A stretch of DNA of 64,000 nucleotides, from the NCBI GenBank assembly GCA_023435895.1, contig JAEZLH010000033.1:124001-188000 (forward strand), written 5' to 3'. Under the pieces are notes generated by a model that saw only the letters and a program-made list of their open reading frames with translations, made no database searches and had not been told where the DNA came from. This DNA is from Bacillota bacterium (GTDB taxonomy: Bacteria > Bacillota > Clostridia > Lachnospirales > Lachnospiraceae). Below, piece after piece: positions 8,834 through 17,327 of the stretch (the stretch's first letter is position 1; every line of letters starts with the position of its first letter). Made by a program: the position numbers and the translations under genes.

Positions 8834-9250
8834 ATGCAAGAAAATTATTGTACTTATCCTATAGAACAGAATCAGATTGTATTTCGTACCCCGGTGGGTT
8901 CTAGACCAATTCCTGCTGGTGAGCAAGTTCGTTTAAATGACGGCCTACCTAACGGTATTCCGGTAGCCAAATATAAAACCATCCGAATTTATGCCAGAGG
9001 TCGCCTTGATGGCACGGTAAATGTTTCGTTTTCAATCTTTGTACTGGATGTTAAGAATGATGAACTAATTTTTCTACTTGACCGGTTTACTGTGAGTCCA
9101 AAAGGAGCTACCATAACCAAAACCTATGATGTTCCAGGCAGGGCACTAGTTGTGTTTGCCACCGGTGATCCGGGTACAGGCAGTACGGGCATTGACTTTG
9201 GAGTAATTGGCTTTGGACCTTATCCTCCATATGGCAATTGTTCTAAATGA
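8834..9250 (+). CDS. Unrecognised 138-residue beta-rich protein
   Basis: The start at 8834 (MQENYCTYPIEQ) follows AAAGGA; an in-frame upstream ATG at 8774 has no ribosome binding site. I do not recognise a family. The sequence is beta-rich and soluble, without a signal peptide or membrane segment. It alternates polar and hydrophobic residues (KTIRIYARGRLDGTVNVSFS, LDRFTVSPKG, ALVVFATGDPGTG) and ends in a glycine/proline/tyrosine-rich tail. This style resembles small clostridial surface- or spore-layer proteins, but that is only an impression. It is a single-gene unit closed by a terminator. Confidence 0.65.
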   Translation: MQENYCTYPIEQNQIVFRTPVGSRPIPAGEQVRLNDGLPNGIPVAKYKTIRIYARGRLDGTVNVSFSIFVLDVKNDELIFLLDRFTVSPKGATITKTYDVPGRALVVFATGDPGTGSTGIDFGVIGFGPYPPYGNCSK

Positions 9251-9335
9251 AATTAATGACCCAAGTTTAAAAAGGGAACCTCAATGTAATCAGGTGTTAT
9301 ATGTTATTGAAGCAAGTTGGAATAGATTGAACAAA

Positions 9336-9374
9336 GCCATCCAGAGCTGTAATCTCTTGATGGCTTTCTCTTTT
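9336..9374 (+). terminator. Rho-independent terminator
   Basis: GCCATC-CAGAG pairs with CTCTTGATGGC (one mismatch), followed by TTTCTCTTTT. It ends the 138-residue-protein gene, 86 bp after its stop. Confidence 0.75.
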
Positions 9375-9411
9375 AATATGATTTTACTTGGTTTCTCAAA
9401 TACTCCTTTTC

Positions 9412-10074
9412 TCACTTATCTTTCACCAGTGAATCTAATGCTCCTGCCACCTTCTGGAATGAGTCAATCTTACTTGAAGCATATTCCAGTTCCTCCAAAC
9501 CGCCATATCCATAAGCACAACCAATAGAAGATAGGTTGTGTTTTATACCAATTTCAATATCCTGATAACGGTCACCAATTACTATAAAATCACCCGAATA
9601 TTTAGATTTAATTTCATCAAAAATCTGCCATTTTGGAGCGAAGCCATAATCCTCGGTGCAGTAAAATCCAGAAAAGTATTGCTCCAATCCCCAATATTCC
9701 TGATGAGCCTTCATATAACTATGTTTGCAATTACTTAAAAAGATTAGATGATACCCAACATTCTTTAGCTCCATCAGGGTTGTTAAGGCACCTGGATAGA
9801 GTATTGATCTTCCTGCTTGAGTTAACCGAACCATCTCTTCTCCAATTAATTTGCTGCAATGCTCTTTTTCTATCTCCGCTAAATCCGGCATAAACCTTGA
9901 CCACATCTCTTTTGCTGATATACCCAGCCAACGGCTTATCTCTCTGTCCGTCCATTCTCTCGGAGCCGCTAACTTTCTATCTACAAGATATTCATAGGAC
10001 AATCGAAAGGCAGGAGCATAAATACAAAGGCTTTCATGAATCGTACCATCATAATCAAAGATTAAGTTCGTCAT
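9412..10074 (-). CDS. HAD-superfamily phosphatase, last gene of the riboflavin operon
   Basis: The protein has 220 residues and all HAD motifs: motif I FDYDGTIHES, motif II LSNCKH, the conserved lysine in FAPKWQ, and motif III IVIGDRYQDIEIG. It belongs to the HAD-IA group (phosphoglycolate-phosphatase-like). I prefer the ATG at 10074, which immediately follows the ribH stop at 10076-10078; a TTG at 10086 would overlap ribH. Riboflavin synthesis needs a phosphatase to remove phosphate from 5-amino-6-ribitylamino-uracil 5'-phosphate, and in Bacillus and E. coli HAD proteins do this. The coupling to ribH makes this gene a good candidate for that step, as an inference. Confidence 0.85.
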   Translation of the reverse strand: MTNLIFDYDGTIHESLCIYAPAFRLSYEYLVDRKLAAPREWTDREISRWLGISAKEMWSRFMPDLAEIEKEHCSKLIGEEMVRLTQAGRSILYPGALTTLMELKNVGYHLIFLSNCKHSYMKAHQEYWGLEQYFSGFYCTEDYGFAPKWQIFDEIKSKYSGDFIVIGDRYQDIEIGIKHNLSSIGCAYGYGGLEELEYASSKIDSFQKVAGALDSLVKDK

Positions 10075-10075
10075 A

Positions 10076-10543
10076 TTAAGCTTCAAGTTCTCGAATCAGA
10101 TTAACCATTTCGATAGCACCAACCGCACTGTCAAAGCCCTTATTCCCTGCCTTTGTACCTGCACGTTCAATCGCCTGCTCGATATTTTCTGTAGTCAGTA
10201 CTCCGAACATAACGGGAATATCACTATTTAACGATACATGTGCAATCCCCTTAGATACTTCACTGCATACATAATCATAGTGAGAAGTGGTTCCCCTGAT
10301 GACAGCTCCCAAACAAATTACTGCATCATATTTTCCGCTTTTCGCCATCTTAGAAGCAATAAGCGGAATTTCAAAGGCTCCTGGAACCCATGCAACATCT
10401 ATCATATCCTCACTAACTTCATGACGTTTTAACCCATCCATTGCGCCGCCTAAGAGTTTTCCCGTAATAAATTCATTAAATCGTGCTGCAACAATTCCTA
10501 TCCTAATATCCTTCGCTACAAGATTTCCTTCAAATGTTTTCAT
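10076..10543 (-). CDS. ribH: 6,7-dimethyl-8-ribityllumazine synthase
   Basis: The protein has 155 residues, the normal size. It condenses 5-amino-6-ribitylamino-uracil with 3,4-dihydroxy-2-butanone 4-phosphate to lumazine. Visible motifs are IVAARFNEFITGKLLGGA, VPGAFEIPLIA and CLGAVIRGTTSHYDYV; the histidine of TSHYDYV is the general catalytic base, and the protein is expected to form an icosahedral or pentameric shell. It is fourth in the order ribD-ribE-ribBA-ribH, but it is separated from ribBA by an unusual 277-bp spacer that contains a dispersed repeat. An AAGGAGAA site precedes the start. Confidence 0.97.
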   Translation of the reverse strand: MKTFEGNLVAKDIRIGIVAARFNEFITGKLLGGAMDGLKRHEVSEDMIDVAWVPGAFEIPLIASKMAKSGKYDAVICLGAVIRGTTSHYDYVCSEVSKGIAHVSLNSDIPVMFGVLTTENIEQAIERAGTKAGNKGFDSAVGAIEMVNLIRELEA

Positions 10544-10740
10544 TGTTCTTCTCCTTTAATTTTAAATTCTGGTTTATTCTTATTCTATATGAGAGCATAA
10601 TTTCGTTAATCTAAATAACGAACTTTACTTTCACTGATACCTTTTTAACACCTACCATTTGATTCGAGTACAAAAGCCCTTTCATCATAGTTCATTGAAA
10701 ATTTGCATAAAGATAAAAAGAATATCTTATACATTAACAT

Positions 10741-10815
10741 CGAAGCATGAATCCTTTCGCTTTGCGCAAATTACGCCATTGACATAGTATAAACAGGACA
10801 TTTGACACTCTTATC
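10741..10815 (+). repeat. Dispersed intergenic element, copy 2 of 5, inside the rib operon
   Basis: It begins CGAAGCATGAATC, passes CTTTGCGCAAATTACG and reaches the core CCATTGACATAGTATAAAC, then TTTGACACTCTTATC. It sits in the 277-bp spacer between ribBA and ribH. Copy 5 (60667-60724) shares the CGAAGCATG start and most of the length. Confidence 0.7.
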
Positions 10816-10820
10816 AAGCT

Positions 10821-12020
10821 TTAATAGTGAAAAATATGACCCATTTTCTCCTGCTTCGTCTTCAAATAGAAAAGGTCATGTGCGGTTGCATCCATTTGAA
10901 TGGGAACACGCTCTGTAATCTCAATACCAAAATCGGAAAGCTGATAGACTTTATCTGGATTATTGGTCAAAAGTCGTAACGTTTTTGCACCTAAATCCTT
11001 TAAAATCTGAGCGCCAATATAGTATTCTCTTAAGTCACCGGGAAATCCCAACGCAATATTTGCTTCTAGGGTATCCATTCCCTGATCTTGAAGGGCATAG
11101 GCGCGTAGCTTATTAATCAATCCAATTCCTCTGCCTTCCTGCCGCATATAAAGTAGAACCCCTCTGCCTTCCTTCTCAATTTGAGTCATAGCCGCTGCAA
11201 ACTGCTGTCCGCAATCACAGCGCTGGGAACCAAAAGCATCTCCGGTAAGGCACTCGGAGTGAACCCGGCATAAAAGATCCTTGCCATCCCCAATCTCTCC
11301 TTTCACTAGAGCCACATGATGTTCTCCATTTAATTTGCTAACATATCCATATATTTTAAAATCACCGTACACAGAAGGAAGATTGGTATTTACCACCTGA
11401 TCCACTAATTTGTCATGTCTTTTTCGATACTCCTGGAGAGCTTTGACGGTTATCATTTTAAGTCCCCATTGCTGTGCCAACTGTATCAGTTCGGGAGTTC
11501 TCATCATAGTTCCATCTTCCCTCATAATCTCACAGCATAATCCGCATTCCTTCAAACCGGCAAGTTTCATTAGATCAACGGTAGCTTCCGTATGTCCTGG
11601 TCGTTCCAAAACTCCATTCTTCTTTGAGAGCAATGGAAACATATGTCCCGGACGGCGAAAATCCTCTGGTTTTGCATCTTCTTCAGTGCATTTTATTGCT
11701 GTAATACTACGTTCCGCCGCGGATATGCCGGTAGTGGTATCAACATGATCCACAGAAACTGTAAAAGCCGTTTCATGATTATCTCCATTCTCACTAACCA
11801 TCTGAGGAAACTTTAGCTTATCGCAAAGAGCAGCACTCATAGGCATACAGATTAAACCCTTTCCATGCACCGCCATAAAGTTCACATTTTCCGTGGTTGC
11901 AAATTGAGCGGCACAAATAAAATCCCCTTCATTTTCCCGGTCTTCATCATCGGTAACCAAAATAAGTTTGCCCTGCTTTAATTCTTCTAAAGCTTCTTCT
12001 ACTGAGTTAAACTCAAACAT
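10821..12020 (-). CDS. ribBA: Bifunctional 3,4-dihydroxy-2-butanone-4-phosphate synthase / GTP cyclohydrolase II
   Basis: The protein has 399 residues, the usual length of the fusion. The N-terminal half (1-~200) carries TDDEDRENEGDFICAA, the Mg-binding acidic loop of the RibB domain. The C-terminal half carries the GTP cyclohydrolase II zinc site C-x10-CDCG in RVHSECLTGDAFGSQRCDCG, then YMRQEGRGIGLINK. It thus starts both branches of riboflavin synthesis, from ribulose 5-phosphate and from GTP. AAGGAGGAAAAGAT precedes the ATG. It lies 12 bp after ribE in the FMN-riboswitch-controlled operon. Confidence 0.97.
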   Translation of the reverse strand: MFEFNSVEEALEELKQGKLILVTDDEDRENEGDFICAAQFATTENVNFMAVHGKGLICMPMSAALCDKLKFPQMVSENGDNHETAFTVSVDHVDTTTGISAAERSITAIKCTEEDAKPEDFRRPGHMFPLLSKKNGVLERPGHTEATVDLMKLAGLKECGLCCEIMREDGTMMRTPELIQLAQQWGLKMITVKALQEYRKRHDKLVDQVVNTNLPSVYGDFKIYGYVSKLNGEHHVALVKGEIGDGKDLLCRVHSECLTGDAFGSQRCDCGQQFAAAMTQIEKEGRGVLLYMRQEGRGIGLINKLRAYALQDQGMDTLEANIALGFPGDLREYYIGAQILKDLGAKTLRLLTNNPDKVYQLSDFGIEITERVPIQMDATAHDLFYLKTKQEKMGHIFHY

Positions 12021-12032
12021 ATCTTTTCCTCC

Positions 12033-12671
12033 TTAAAATCCATATTTTTCAAGAAATTCAGTTGTTATTTTACTTTCCTTTTGCTGGGAGCCCATAAATT
12101 TCTCAATGTATTTGCCAATGCAATCATTCTCCAGATTAACCATATCCCCCAGTTTCTTTGTGGATAATATCGTCTGAGCTATGGTATGGGGAATGATTGA
12201 TACACCGAATTTATCCTTTTCAACCATTGCCACTGTTAAACTGATTCCATCAATTGCAATAGAACCCTTCGTTACAATATATCTTAATATTTGAGGCGTT
12301 GTTTTAATGATATACCATACTGCATTATCATCTTTTTTGATTTCACTAATTGTCCCGGTTCCATCAATATGACCAGATACAATATGTCCGCCAAACCTGC
12401 CATTTGCAGCCATTGCACGTTCCAAATTAACCGGACTCCCTATTTTCAACTGCCCAAGGGAAGAACGATTTAATGTCTCGTGCATCACATCTGCCATAAA
12501 ACCACTTTGAGAAAAAGAGGTTACAGTAAGACAGATTCCGTTGACTGCAATACTATCCCCTAGGTGAATATCCTTAAGAATAATATTTGCTTGAACCGTA
12601 ATAACAGCAGAATCCCGATTCTTTTGAATTGCTTGTATGTTTCCTATTTCCTCTATAATTCCTGTGAACAA
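12033..12671 (-). CDS. ribE: Riboflavin synthase alpha subunit
   Basis: The protein has 212 residues with two similar lumazine-binding halves: MFTGIIEEIGNIQ...GDSIAVNGICLTV and the second GHIDGTGTI...KGSIAIDGISLTV. It dismutates two lumazines to riboflavin and one pyrimidine. The first phenylalanine-containing MFTGIIEE start is the family hallmark, so the start is secure. Its first 19 bases overlap the end of ribD, meaning translational coupling. Confidence 0.97.
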   Translation of the reverse strand: MFTGIIEEIGNIQAIQKNRDSAVITVQANIILKDIHLGDSIAVNGICLTVTSFSQSGFMADVMHETLNRSSLGQLKIGSPVNLERAMAANGRFGGHIVSGHIDGTGTISEIKKDDNAVWYIIKTTPQILRYIVTKGSIAIDGISLTVAMVEKDKFGVSIIPHTIAQTILSTKKLGDMVNLENDCIGKYIEKFMGSQQKESKITTEFLEKYGF

Positions 12672-13753
12672 TCAATCACCTCACTTTCTATTAATATATC
12701 TTCTCCGATTACCGAAATTGTGGGTGTTCTAAGTCCAAATGCCTCCTCCGGCGAATCCACACCAATTCCCCCAACCGGGCTATACCCTGTTCCACCAAAT
12801 AATTTCGGAGCGATATAGGCCTGTATTTTGTTAACAATTCCTTCTCTTAATGCTGACCAGTTTAGGGAAGAGCCACCCTCTAATAAAATGCTGTCAATCC
12901 CTTTCTTTCCAAGTACTATCATCAGGCTCTTTAAATCGACCTGATTGTCTTTTAAAGGAAGCACCACTACTTCACAGCCTGCTTTCTGGTAAGGTCTGTG
13001 CAGGCTTGTGTCTGTTATAGCAGTTGCCAGTAATGTTGGGGAGCGATCCGTCGATGTAATTACATTTGACTGTAATGGCGTTCTCAGGTTGGTATCACAT
13101 ATTACTCGAAGCGGATTTCTGCCATTTTCTATCCGACAATCCAGCATAGGATTATCCGCCAGGACAGTTCCCACCCCCACCATAATTGCAGAATATCGGT
13201 GTCTGTCCTCATGAACTCTTTGTCTGGCCAATGCACCGGTTATCCATTTGGACTTGCCTAAGCTTGTAGCAATTTTTCCGTCCATGGTCATGGCATACTT
13301 CATAACCACATAAGGCAAACCGGTTTGAATATAATGAAAAAAGCTTTTATTCAGTGTGTCACATTCTTCTTTTAATATTCCTTCCACCACTTCAATCCCG
13401 TGGGAGCGTAATATGGAAATCCCTTTTCCCCCAACCTTCGGATTTGGATCAAAAGAACCGATTACCACCCTACGAATGCCGCTTTCAATGATTGCATCAG
13501 TACAGGGAGGTGTTTTTCCATAGTGACAGCAAGGTTCTAATGTAACATATATGGTAGCTCCCAAGGACGATTCAGAACAGTTTGCCAAAGCATTTCGTTC
13601 TGCATGGAGCCCTCCATATTTTTCATGAAATCCCTTGCCAATTACTCTGCCATCCTTCACAATTACAGCACCCACCATTGGATTAGGATTAACCCATCCA
13701 CACCCTAGTTTCGCCAGTTCTAAGGCTTTTTTCATAAATTCCTCATCATTCAT
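12653..13753 (-). CDS. ribD: Riboflavin deaminase/reductase
   Basis: The protein has 366 residues from the ATG at 13753, which follows GGAGGTGTT; an in-frame start 15 codons upstream would lie inside the terminator hairpin and is unlikely. Residues 1-~145 are the zinc deaminase with HAERNAL and PCCHYGKTPPC. Residues ~146-366 are the NADPH-dependent reductase with VVMKYAMTMDGKIAT and LLEGGSSLNWS. It performs the second and third steps of the pyrimidine branch. It is the first gene after the FMN riboswitch. Confidence 0.97.
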   Translation of the reverse strand: MNDEEFMKKALELAKLGCGWVNPNPMVGAVIVKDGRVIGKGFHEKYGGLHAERNALANCSESSLGATIYVTLEPCCHYGKTPPCTDAIIESGIRRVVIGSFDPNPKVGGKGISILRSHGIEVVEGILKEECDTLNKSFFHYIQTGLPYVVMKYAMTMDGKIATSLGKSKWITGALARQRVHEDRHRYSAIMVGVGTVLADNPMLDCRIENGRNPLRVICDTNLRTPLQSNVITSTDRSPTLLATAITDTSLHRPYQKAGCEVVVLPLKDNQVDLKSLMIVLGKKGIDSILLEGGSSLNWSALREGIVNKIQAYIAPKLFGGTGYSPVGGIGVDSPEEAFGLRTPTISVIGEDILIESEVIDCSQEL

Positions 13754-13768
13754 ATCAATAACACCTCC

Positions 13769-13802
13769 AAAAAATGCCTTGAACAAAAAAGAGTTCAAGG
13801 CA
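13769..13802 (-). terminator. Terminator hairpin abutting the ribD ribosome binding site
   Basis: TGCCTTGAAC (13775-13784) pairs with GTTCAAGGCA (13793-13802); on the minus strand it is followed by six U and then directly by GGAGGTGT of ribD. The plus strand also has a T-run after the stem (13804-13809). It is the promoter-distal of two hairpins after the riboswitch. Confidence 0.75.
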
Positions 13803-13830
13803 TTTTTTATATATATTATATGCGTACTGT

Positions 13831-13866
13831 AAATAAAAAACTCTGGAACAATAAATTATTCCAGAG
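13831..13866 (-). terminator. First riboswitch terminator hairpin
   Basis: On the minus strand CTCTGGAA pairs with TTCCAGAG around an AU-rich loop, followed by TTTTTTATTT. It lies 34 bases after the FMN aptamer and is probably its expression platform. Confidence 0.8.
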
Positions 13867-13899
13867 CAAATATACTTCAATATTACATATCATATATTC

Positions 13900-14006
13900 A
13901 TCTTCTTTCATCCAGACTATACTGTCGGCTTCGGAATCACACCGAATCATGCCTTGCGGCTCGTGGGCTTTACCACCGGTAGGGAATTTAACCCTGCCCT
14001 GAAGAC
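13900..14006 (-). promoter_or_regulatory. FMN riboswitch (RFN element) of the riboflavin operon
   Basis: Read on the minus strand, the conserved RFN blocks appear in order: CTTCAGGGCAGGG, AAATTCCC, CCGGTGGTAAAGCCC, ACGAGCC, GATTCGGTGTGATTCCGAAGC and CCGACAGTATAGTCTGGATG. FMN binding turns off the rib genes. Two intrinsic terminators follow before ribD. Confidence 0.96.
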
Positions 14007-14171
14007 TTTATTTAATTGATTTCATTATATCATCAGTTTTTCTCTTGTCAACCCCTAAAAGCAAACAATAAATTGGAATATATCACCTAACATTCTTATT
14101 ATACATAAATCGAGCTAGTTAAGTATTACTTTCACTTAATCATTATAATCGATTACTTTATCGCAACAAGC

Positions 14172-15695
14172 TTATGACTGATTGACTACTGTCAGCAATT
14201 CTCCCGAAGTTTCATCAATTGATTTTACGTATACGGCAACGTTATTCATTGCTTTCAGCTGCTCCTCAGAGGATTGTAAAATACCCTTTAATTTATCCAT
14301 ATTATCGGTGGTCAGATTACTGATGTTCTCAACTGCCTTATGAAGATGCTTTCCATTTTCAGCCAAATTACCGGATAGCTCTGCTATGCTTCTTGCCATT
14401 TCATTTACAATTTCAACTGAGTGAGATACTTCTGCGGATGATTTGTCTGCCTTATTAATTAAGGTCTTGCCAAGTTCTACAAGCTTTGTGTTTTCATCCA
14501 TGGATTCCACAGCTTCTTGGGTATCTCCAACTACATGCTGTATTAGTTTCGCAATATTTCCTGCCGCTAACTGTGTTTGGTCAGCTAACTTTCTGATTTC
14601 ACTGGCTACTACGGCAAATCCCTTACCTTGTTCGCCAGCGCGGGCAGATTCGATGGAAGCATTCAAAGACAATAAGCTGGTACTCTCTGCAATCCCCTGA
14701 ATTACCTGTGCAATATTCGCTACTTCATTGGATTTCTCACCAAGACGAAGTATAATGTCGCGACTGCTCTTGGTTGAATTATGTATTTGAAGAATACCAT
14801 TGGCTGCATCTTTCATATTTACAGAATTGCTGTCCGACAGACTTTTTGCCTCATGTGAAAGGGAGGAAATGCTTAAATTCTCTCTTGCAATCGTTTGTAA
14901 ATCCGTTGCCACACCAGAAACGGTGCCAGTTGCTTCCCCCACATATTGAATAGTCTGCTGGGAGCCTTGTACAATATCCCCGGTCATTTTTGTGATTGCC
15001 TCATTGGAAGCCAGTGCATGTGAGGTTGCAGATGACAATTCCTTTACTGAATCAGCCAATACATTAGTGACCTCATAGGATTTATCCGTAAGAGCCATTA
15101 TTCGCTCCAAATTCTCTTTCTGTTCTTCCGCCCCCACAACATTCTCAAGTAATAACTTAGTACGATGGGATAGCCTGATAAAAATAAAGGAAAGCGCCAG
15201 AAGTTCTATACTTCTTGGTGCAACACCATAAAGAATAACCTCGTAAGCATCTTTAAGGTTACGGTCAGATACCCCGCCTGCATAAAGTGAACCATACTGA
15301 CTGGCACCAAACATAATTAGGGATAGGATGACCGCATACCAGCTTAGTTTTCTGGAAAAATAAAGACTTGCGATAGCTACAGGATATACGAAAAGTAACA
15401 CCACATGCCACGATAAAAGTAAAGATAATACAGCCACCATTAAGATACATACCGTGACGATGACATACCTGACCCAGCCCTTATCCTGTTTCAATACAAA
15501 TACCAAAAATGCCGGTATTACCATCATAACTGTTGAGAAGACCATAGCAATGGTCATGGGTCCCTGTGGTGCTATAAAAATCCGAAGCACATTCAAGGTA
15601 TAAACTAATGCGAGAAATAGTATTGTTATCAAAGTAATCTGGGCAGCCAGCCGGTTGGCTTCTTGTTCGTTCTTTACTAAGATCGGGTTCTTCAT
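14172..15695 (-). CDS. Methyl-accepting chemotaxis protein with membrane-embedded N-terminus
   Basis: The protein has 507 residues. Residues ~17-190 contain about six hydrophobic helices with short loops and no extracellular domain; no HAMP is evident. Residues ~195-505 form the signalling coiled coil with the conserved tip ESARAGEQGKGFAVVASEIR. It has the same architecture as the receptor at 1760-3250 but differs in sequence, so the two are old paralogues. The start is the ATG at 15695, with AGGAG about 15 bases upstream, so the site is not ideal. It is a single-gene unit upstream of the FMN riboswitch, on the same strand. Confidence 0.92.
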   Translation of the reverse strand: MKNPILVKNEQEANRLAAQITLITILFLALVYTLNVLRIFIAPQGPMTIAMVFSTVMMVIPAFLVFVLKQDKGWVRYVIVTVCILMVAVLSLLLSWHVVLLFVYPVAIASLYFSRKLSWYAVILSLIMFGASQYGSLYAGGVSDRNLKDAYEVILYGVAPRSIELLALSFIFIRLSHRTKLLLENVVGAEEQKENLERIMALTDKSYEVTNVLADSVKELSSATSHALASNEAITKMTGDIVQGSQQTIQYVGEATGTVSGVATDLQTIARENLSISSLSHEAKSLSDSNSVNMKDAANGILQIHNSTKSSRDIILRLGEKSNEVANIAQVIQGIAESTSLLSLNASIESARAGEQGKGFAVVASEIRKLADQTQLAAGNIAKLIQHVVGDTQEAVESMDENTKLVELGKTLINKADKSSAEVSHSVEIVNEMARSIAELSGNLAENGKHLHKAVENISNLTTDNMDKLKGILQSSEEQLKAMNNVAVYVKSIDETSGELLTVVNQS

Positions 15696-15853
15696 GGATG
15701 CTCACATGCTCCTATTCCATTTGTAATTTTTGTTAATATTATATCAATAAAGTATCACGTTCGTCAAAAGAATTCTTCCATTTTAGAGATATATTTACAA
15801 TATCAGACATGGCATGTGTTGGCTTCGTTCGCTGAAGAATGTTTCATTACCTT

Positions 15854-16633
15854 CTATTCATATTTTACAGATGCCTTTTTTCTTGGTGCCGTTCTTTGAT
15901 ATGTGACATCGGAATACCCCAGCACCAAGGTTGTTACTACCTTCTGACCTCTTTTTAAATTCAAAAGTTTGCGGAGCTTGGAGCTAATATTTACTGCCGC
16001 AGAAAAGAATCCGCTATAAAACGTTCCTAAACCCAGTGCTTCTGCCATTAGTTCCATATTGGATGCTGCCAGTGCTCCATCTACCTTATTCCTGGAGAGA
16101 ATAACAATTACGGCCGGAGCCTTCTTAAAGAAAAAGTTATCATCCACGGTAACTGTTCTTACGATGGGTATAATCATACCAAGCGGTTTTTGTAAATTTC
16201 TCATAAGCTTTACCGCCTCTTGTTCTAGTTCTTTATTCTTTTTTGTTATTACTACATAGGATACATCCTGTGAATTGCTGGCAGTCGCGGTATAGCGTCC
16301 AGCCTCAATAATTTGCTTGATTTTTTCTATCTCTATAGGTTTATCCTTAAAGCTTCGAATCGATCTTCCTGCTTGAATTACCTTTAACAAACGATCCGGG
16401 TCTAGTTTATCTTCCTTCGTTACGGGAATAATTTCATCTGCGTCGTACTCCGGTATGCTTACTGCATTTTGTGGACATATTGCTACACAGTGACCACATT
16501 TTAAGCATACTGCTTTTTTTATTCTGGCTTTTTTCTTCTCAAGGTATATGTTTTTTTCGGGACAATCCTCCACGCACTTATTGCAGCCGATACACTGTTT
16601 TAAGTCTATTTCTACATCAGGCTTTCCATTCAT
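15854..16633 (-). CDS. Ferredoxin-nitroreductase fusion protein
   Basis: The start is the ATG at 16633 behind GGAGG; a TTG five codons upstream is less likely. Residues ~5-58 hold two [4Fe-4S] motifs, CIGCNKCVEDCP and CLKCGHCVAICP. Residues ~75-259 are a nitroreductase-fold FMN domain (AGRSIRSFKDKPI near its start, then ATASNSQDVSYVVIT). The ferredoxin domain probably delivers electrons to the flavin, and such fusions are common in clostridia. The substrate is unknown. The 320-bp gap upstream (16634-16953) is AT-rich and holds degenerate repeats. Confidence 0.92.
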   Translation of the reverse strand: MNGKPDVEIDLKQCIGCNKCVEDCPEKNIYLEKKKARIKKAVCLKCGHCVAICPQNAVSIPEYDADEIIPVTKEDKLDPDRLLKVIQAGRSIRSFKDKPIEIEKIKQIIEAGRYTATASNSQDVSYVVITKKNKELEQEAVKLMRNLQKPLGMIIPIVRTVTVDDNFFFKKAPAVIVILSRNKVDGALAASNMELMAEALGLGTFYSGFFSAAVNISSKLRKLLNLKRGQKVVTTLVLGYSDVTYQRTAPRKKASVKYE

Positions 16634-16727
16634 TCTAATTACCTCCAACTATATTTTTCCGAGCTTTACTACTATGTTTTTTCCGAGTTTCTTAAATTAA
16701 TTTCTTACCATTAATACAATAAGTTTC

Positions 16728-16789
16728 CTATAATAGATTTTTATAATAGGTTTCTTTTAATAGGTTTTTTATAGTAGGTTTTCTTTTCT
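16728..16789. repeat. Degenerate AT-rich tandem repeat
   Basis: About four units of roughly 15 bases on the theme ATAATAGGTTTTTT occur in the 320-bp gap 16634-16953. TTCTTAAATTAATTT also occurs at both ends of that gap. I see no gene in it. Confidence 0.5.
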
Positions 16790-16953
16790 GTTTTGAGTTA
16801 CTTATTCTAAATTCTTATAGTAACTTTCTTAAATTAATTTTTCTCGGAGTTTTCTCTGTCATTATATCATAGAATAATTCTAATAGTTAATTGGTAAAGA
16901 AAATAAAGATGTATTCACATTGTACGTGGAATAAATTATGTTGCATTCTTACT

Positions 16954-17187
16954 CTACTCATTATTTATCGAATCTGGTCGAATCCTATTTGAGATTCCTT
17001 TAATAAATTCCTCCGTTGTAGGCACCTCTCCTTTGCTGGGAACACTGGACTGTAACATTTTTTCACTAATTAATTTATTACGCTTTCCATAAGCATGGTC
17101 TATAGCAGTTTGCATCTCTTTTTTTACCTCTTCAACGGATACACCATGTTCTCTGGCAATCTTGCGATAAATGTTTCTCATACTCAT
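16954..17187 (-). CDS. Small HTH-like protein resembling the Spo0A C-terminal domain
   Basis: The protein has 77 residues, with GGAGGTGA nine bases before the ATG. The segment YRKIAREHGVSVEEVKKEMQ followed by AIDHAYG resembles the helix-turn-helix of short clostridial proteins annotated as 'Spo0A C-terminal-like'. It lacks a receiver domain, so it is not Spo0A. It is divergent from an XRE regulator, and the 140-bp shared region holds two palindromes, so the pair is probably co-regulated. Function unknown; a small DNA-binding regulator is an inference. Confidence 0.65.
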   Translation of the reverse strand: MSMRNIYRKIAREHGVSVEEVKKEMQTAIDHAYGKRNKLISEKMLQSSVPSKGEVPTTEEFIKGISNRIRPDSINNE

Positions 17188-17233
17188 TTTATTTCACCTC
17201 CATCTAATTTATTTCTAATTTCTTTCATTATAG

Positions 17234-17279
17234 ACGATATTATCGTATATTTCAACGATATAAGACGAATTATTCGTCT
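17234..17279. promoter_or_regulatory. Operator palindromes between the divergent small-HTH and XRE genes
   Basis: ACGATA-T-TATCGT lies at 17234-17246 and AGACGAAT-T-ATTCGTCT at 17263-17279, with a further ACGATATAAG half-site between. They share the ACGA/TCGT half-site and lie 49-94 bp from either start. They are likely bound by the XRE protein, the small HTH protein, or both. Confidence 0.55.
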
Positions 17280-17327
17280 GTAATCTGAGATACTATCTAT
17301 TAATATTAAATAGAGGTGAACTTATAA

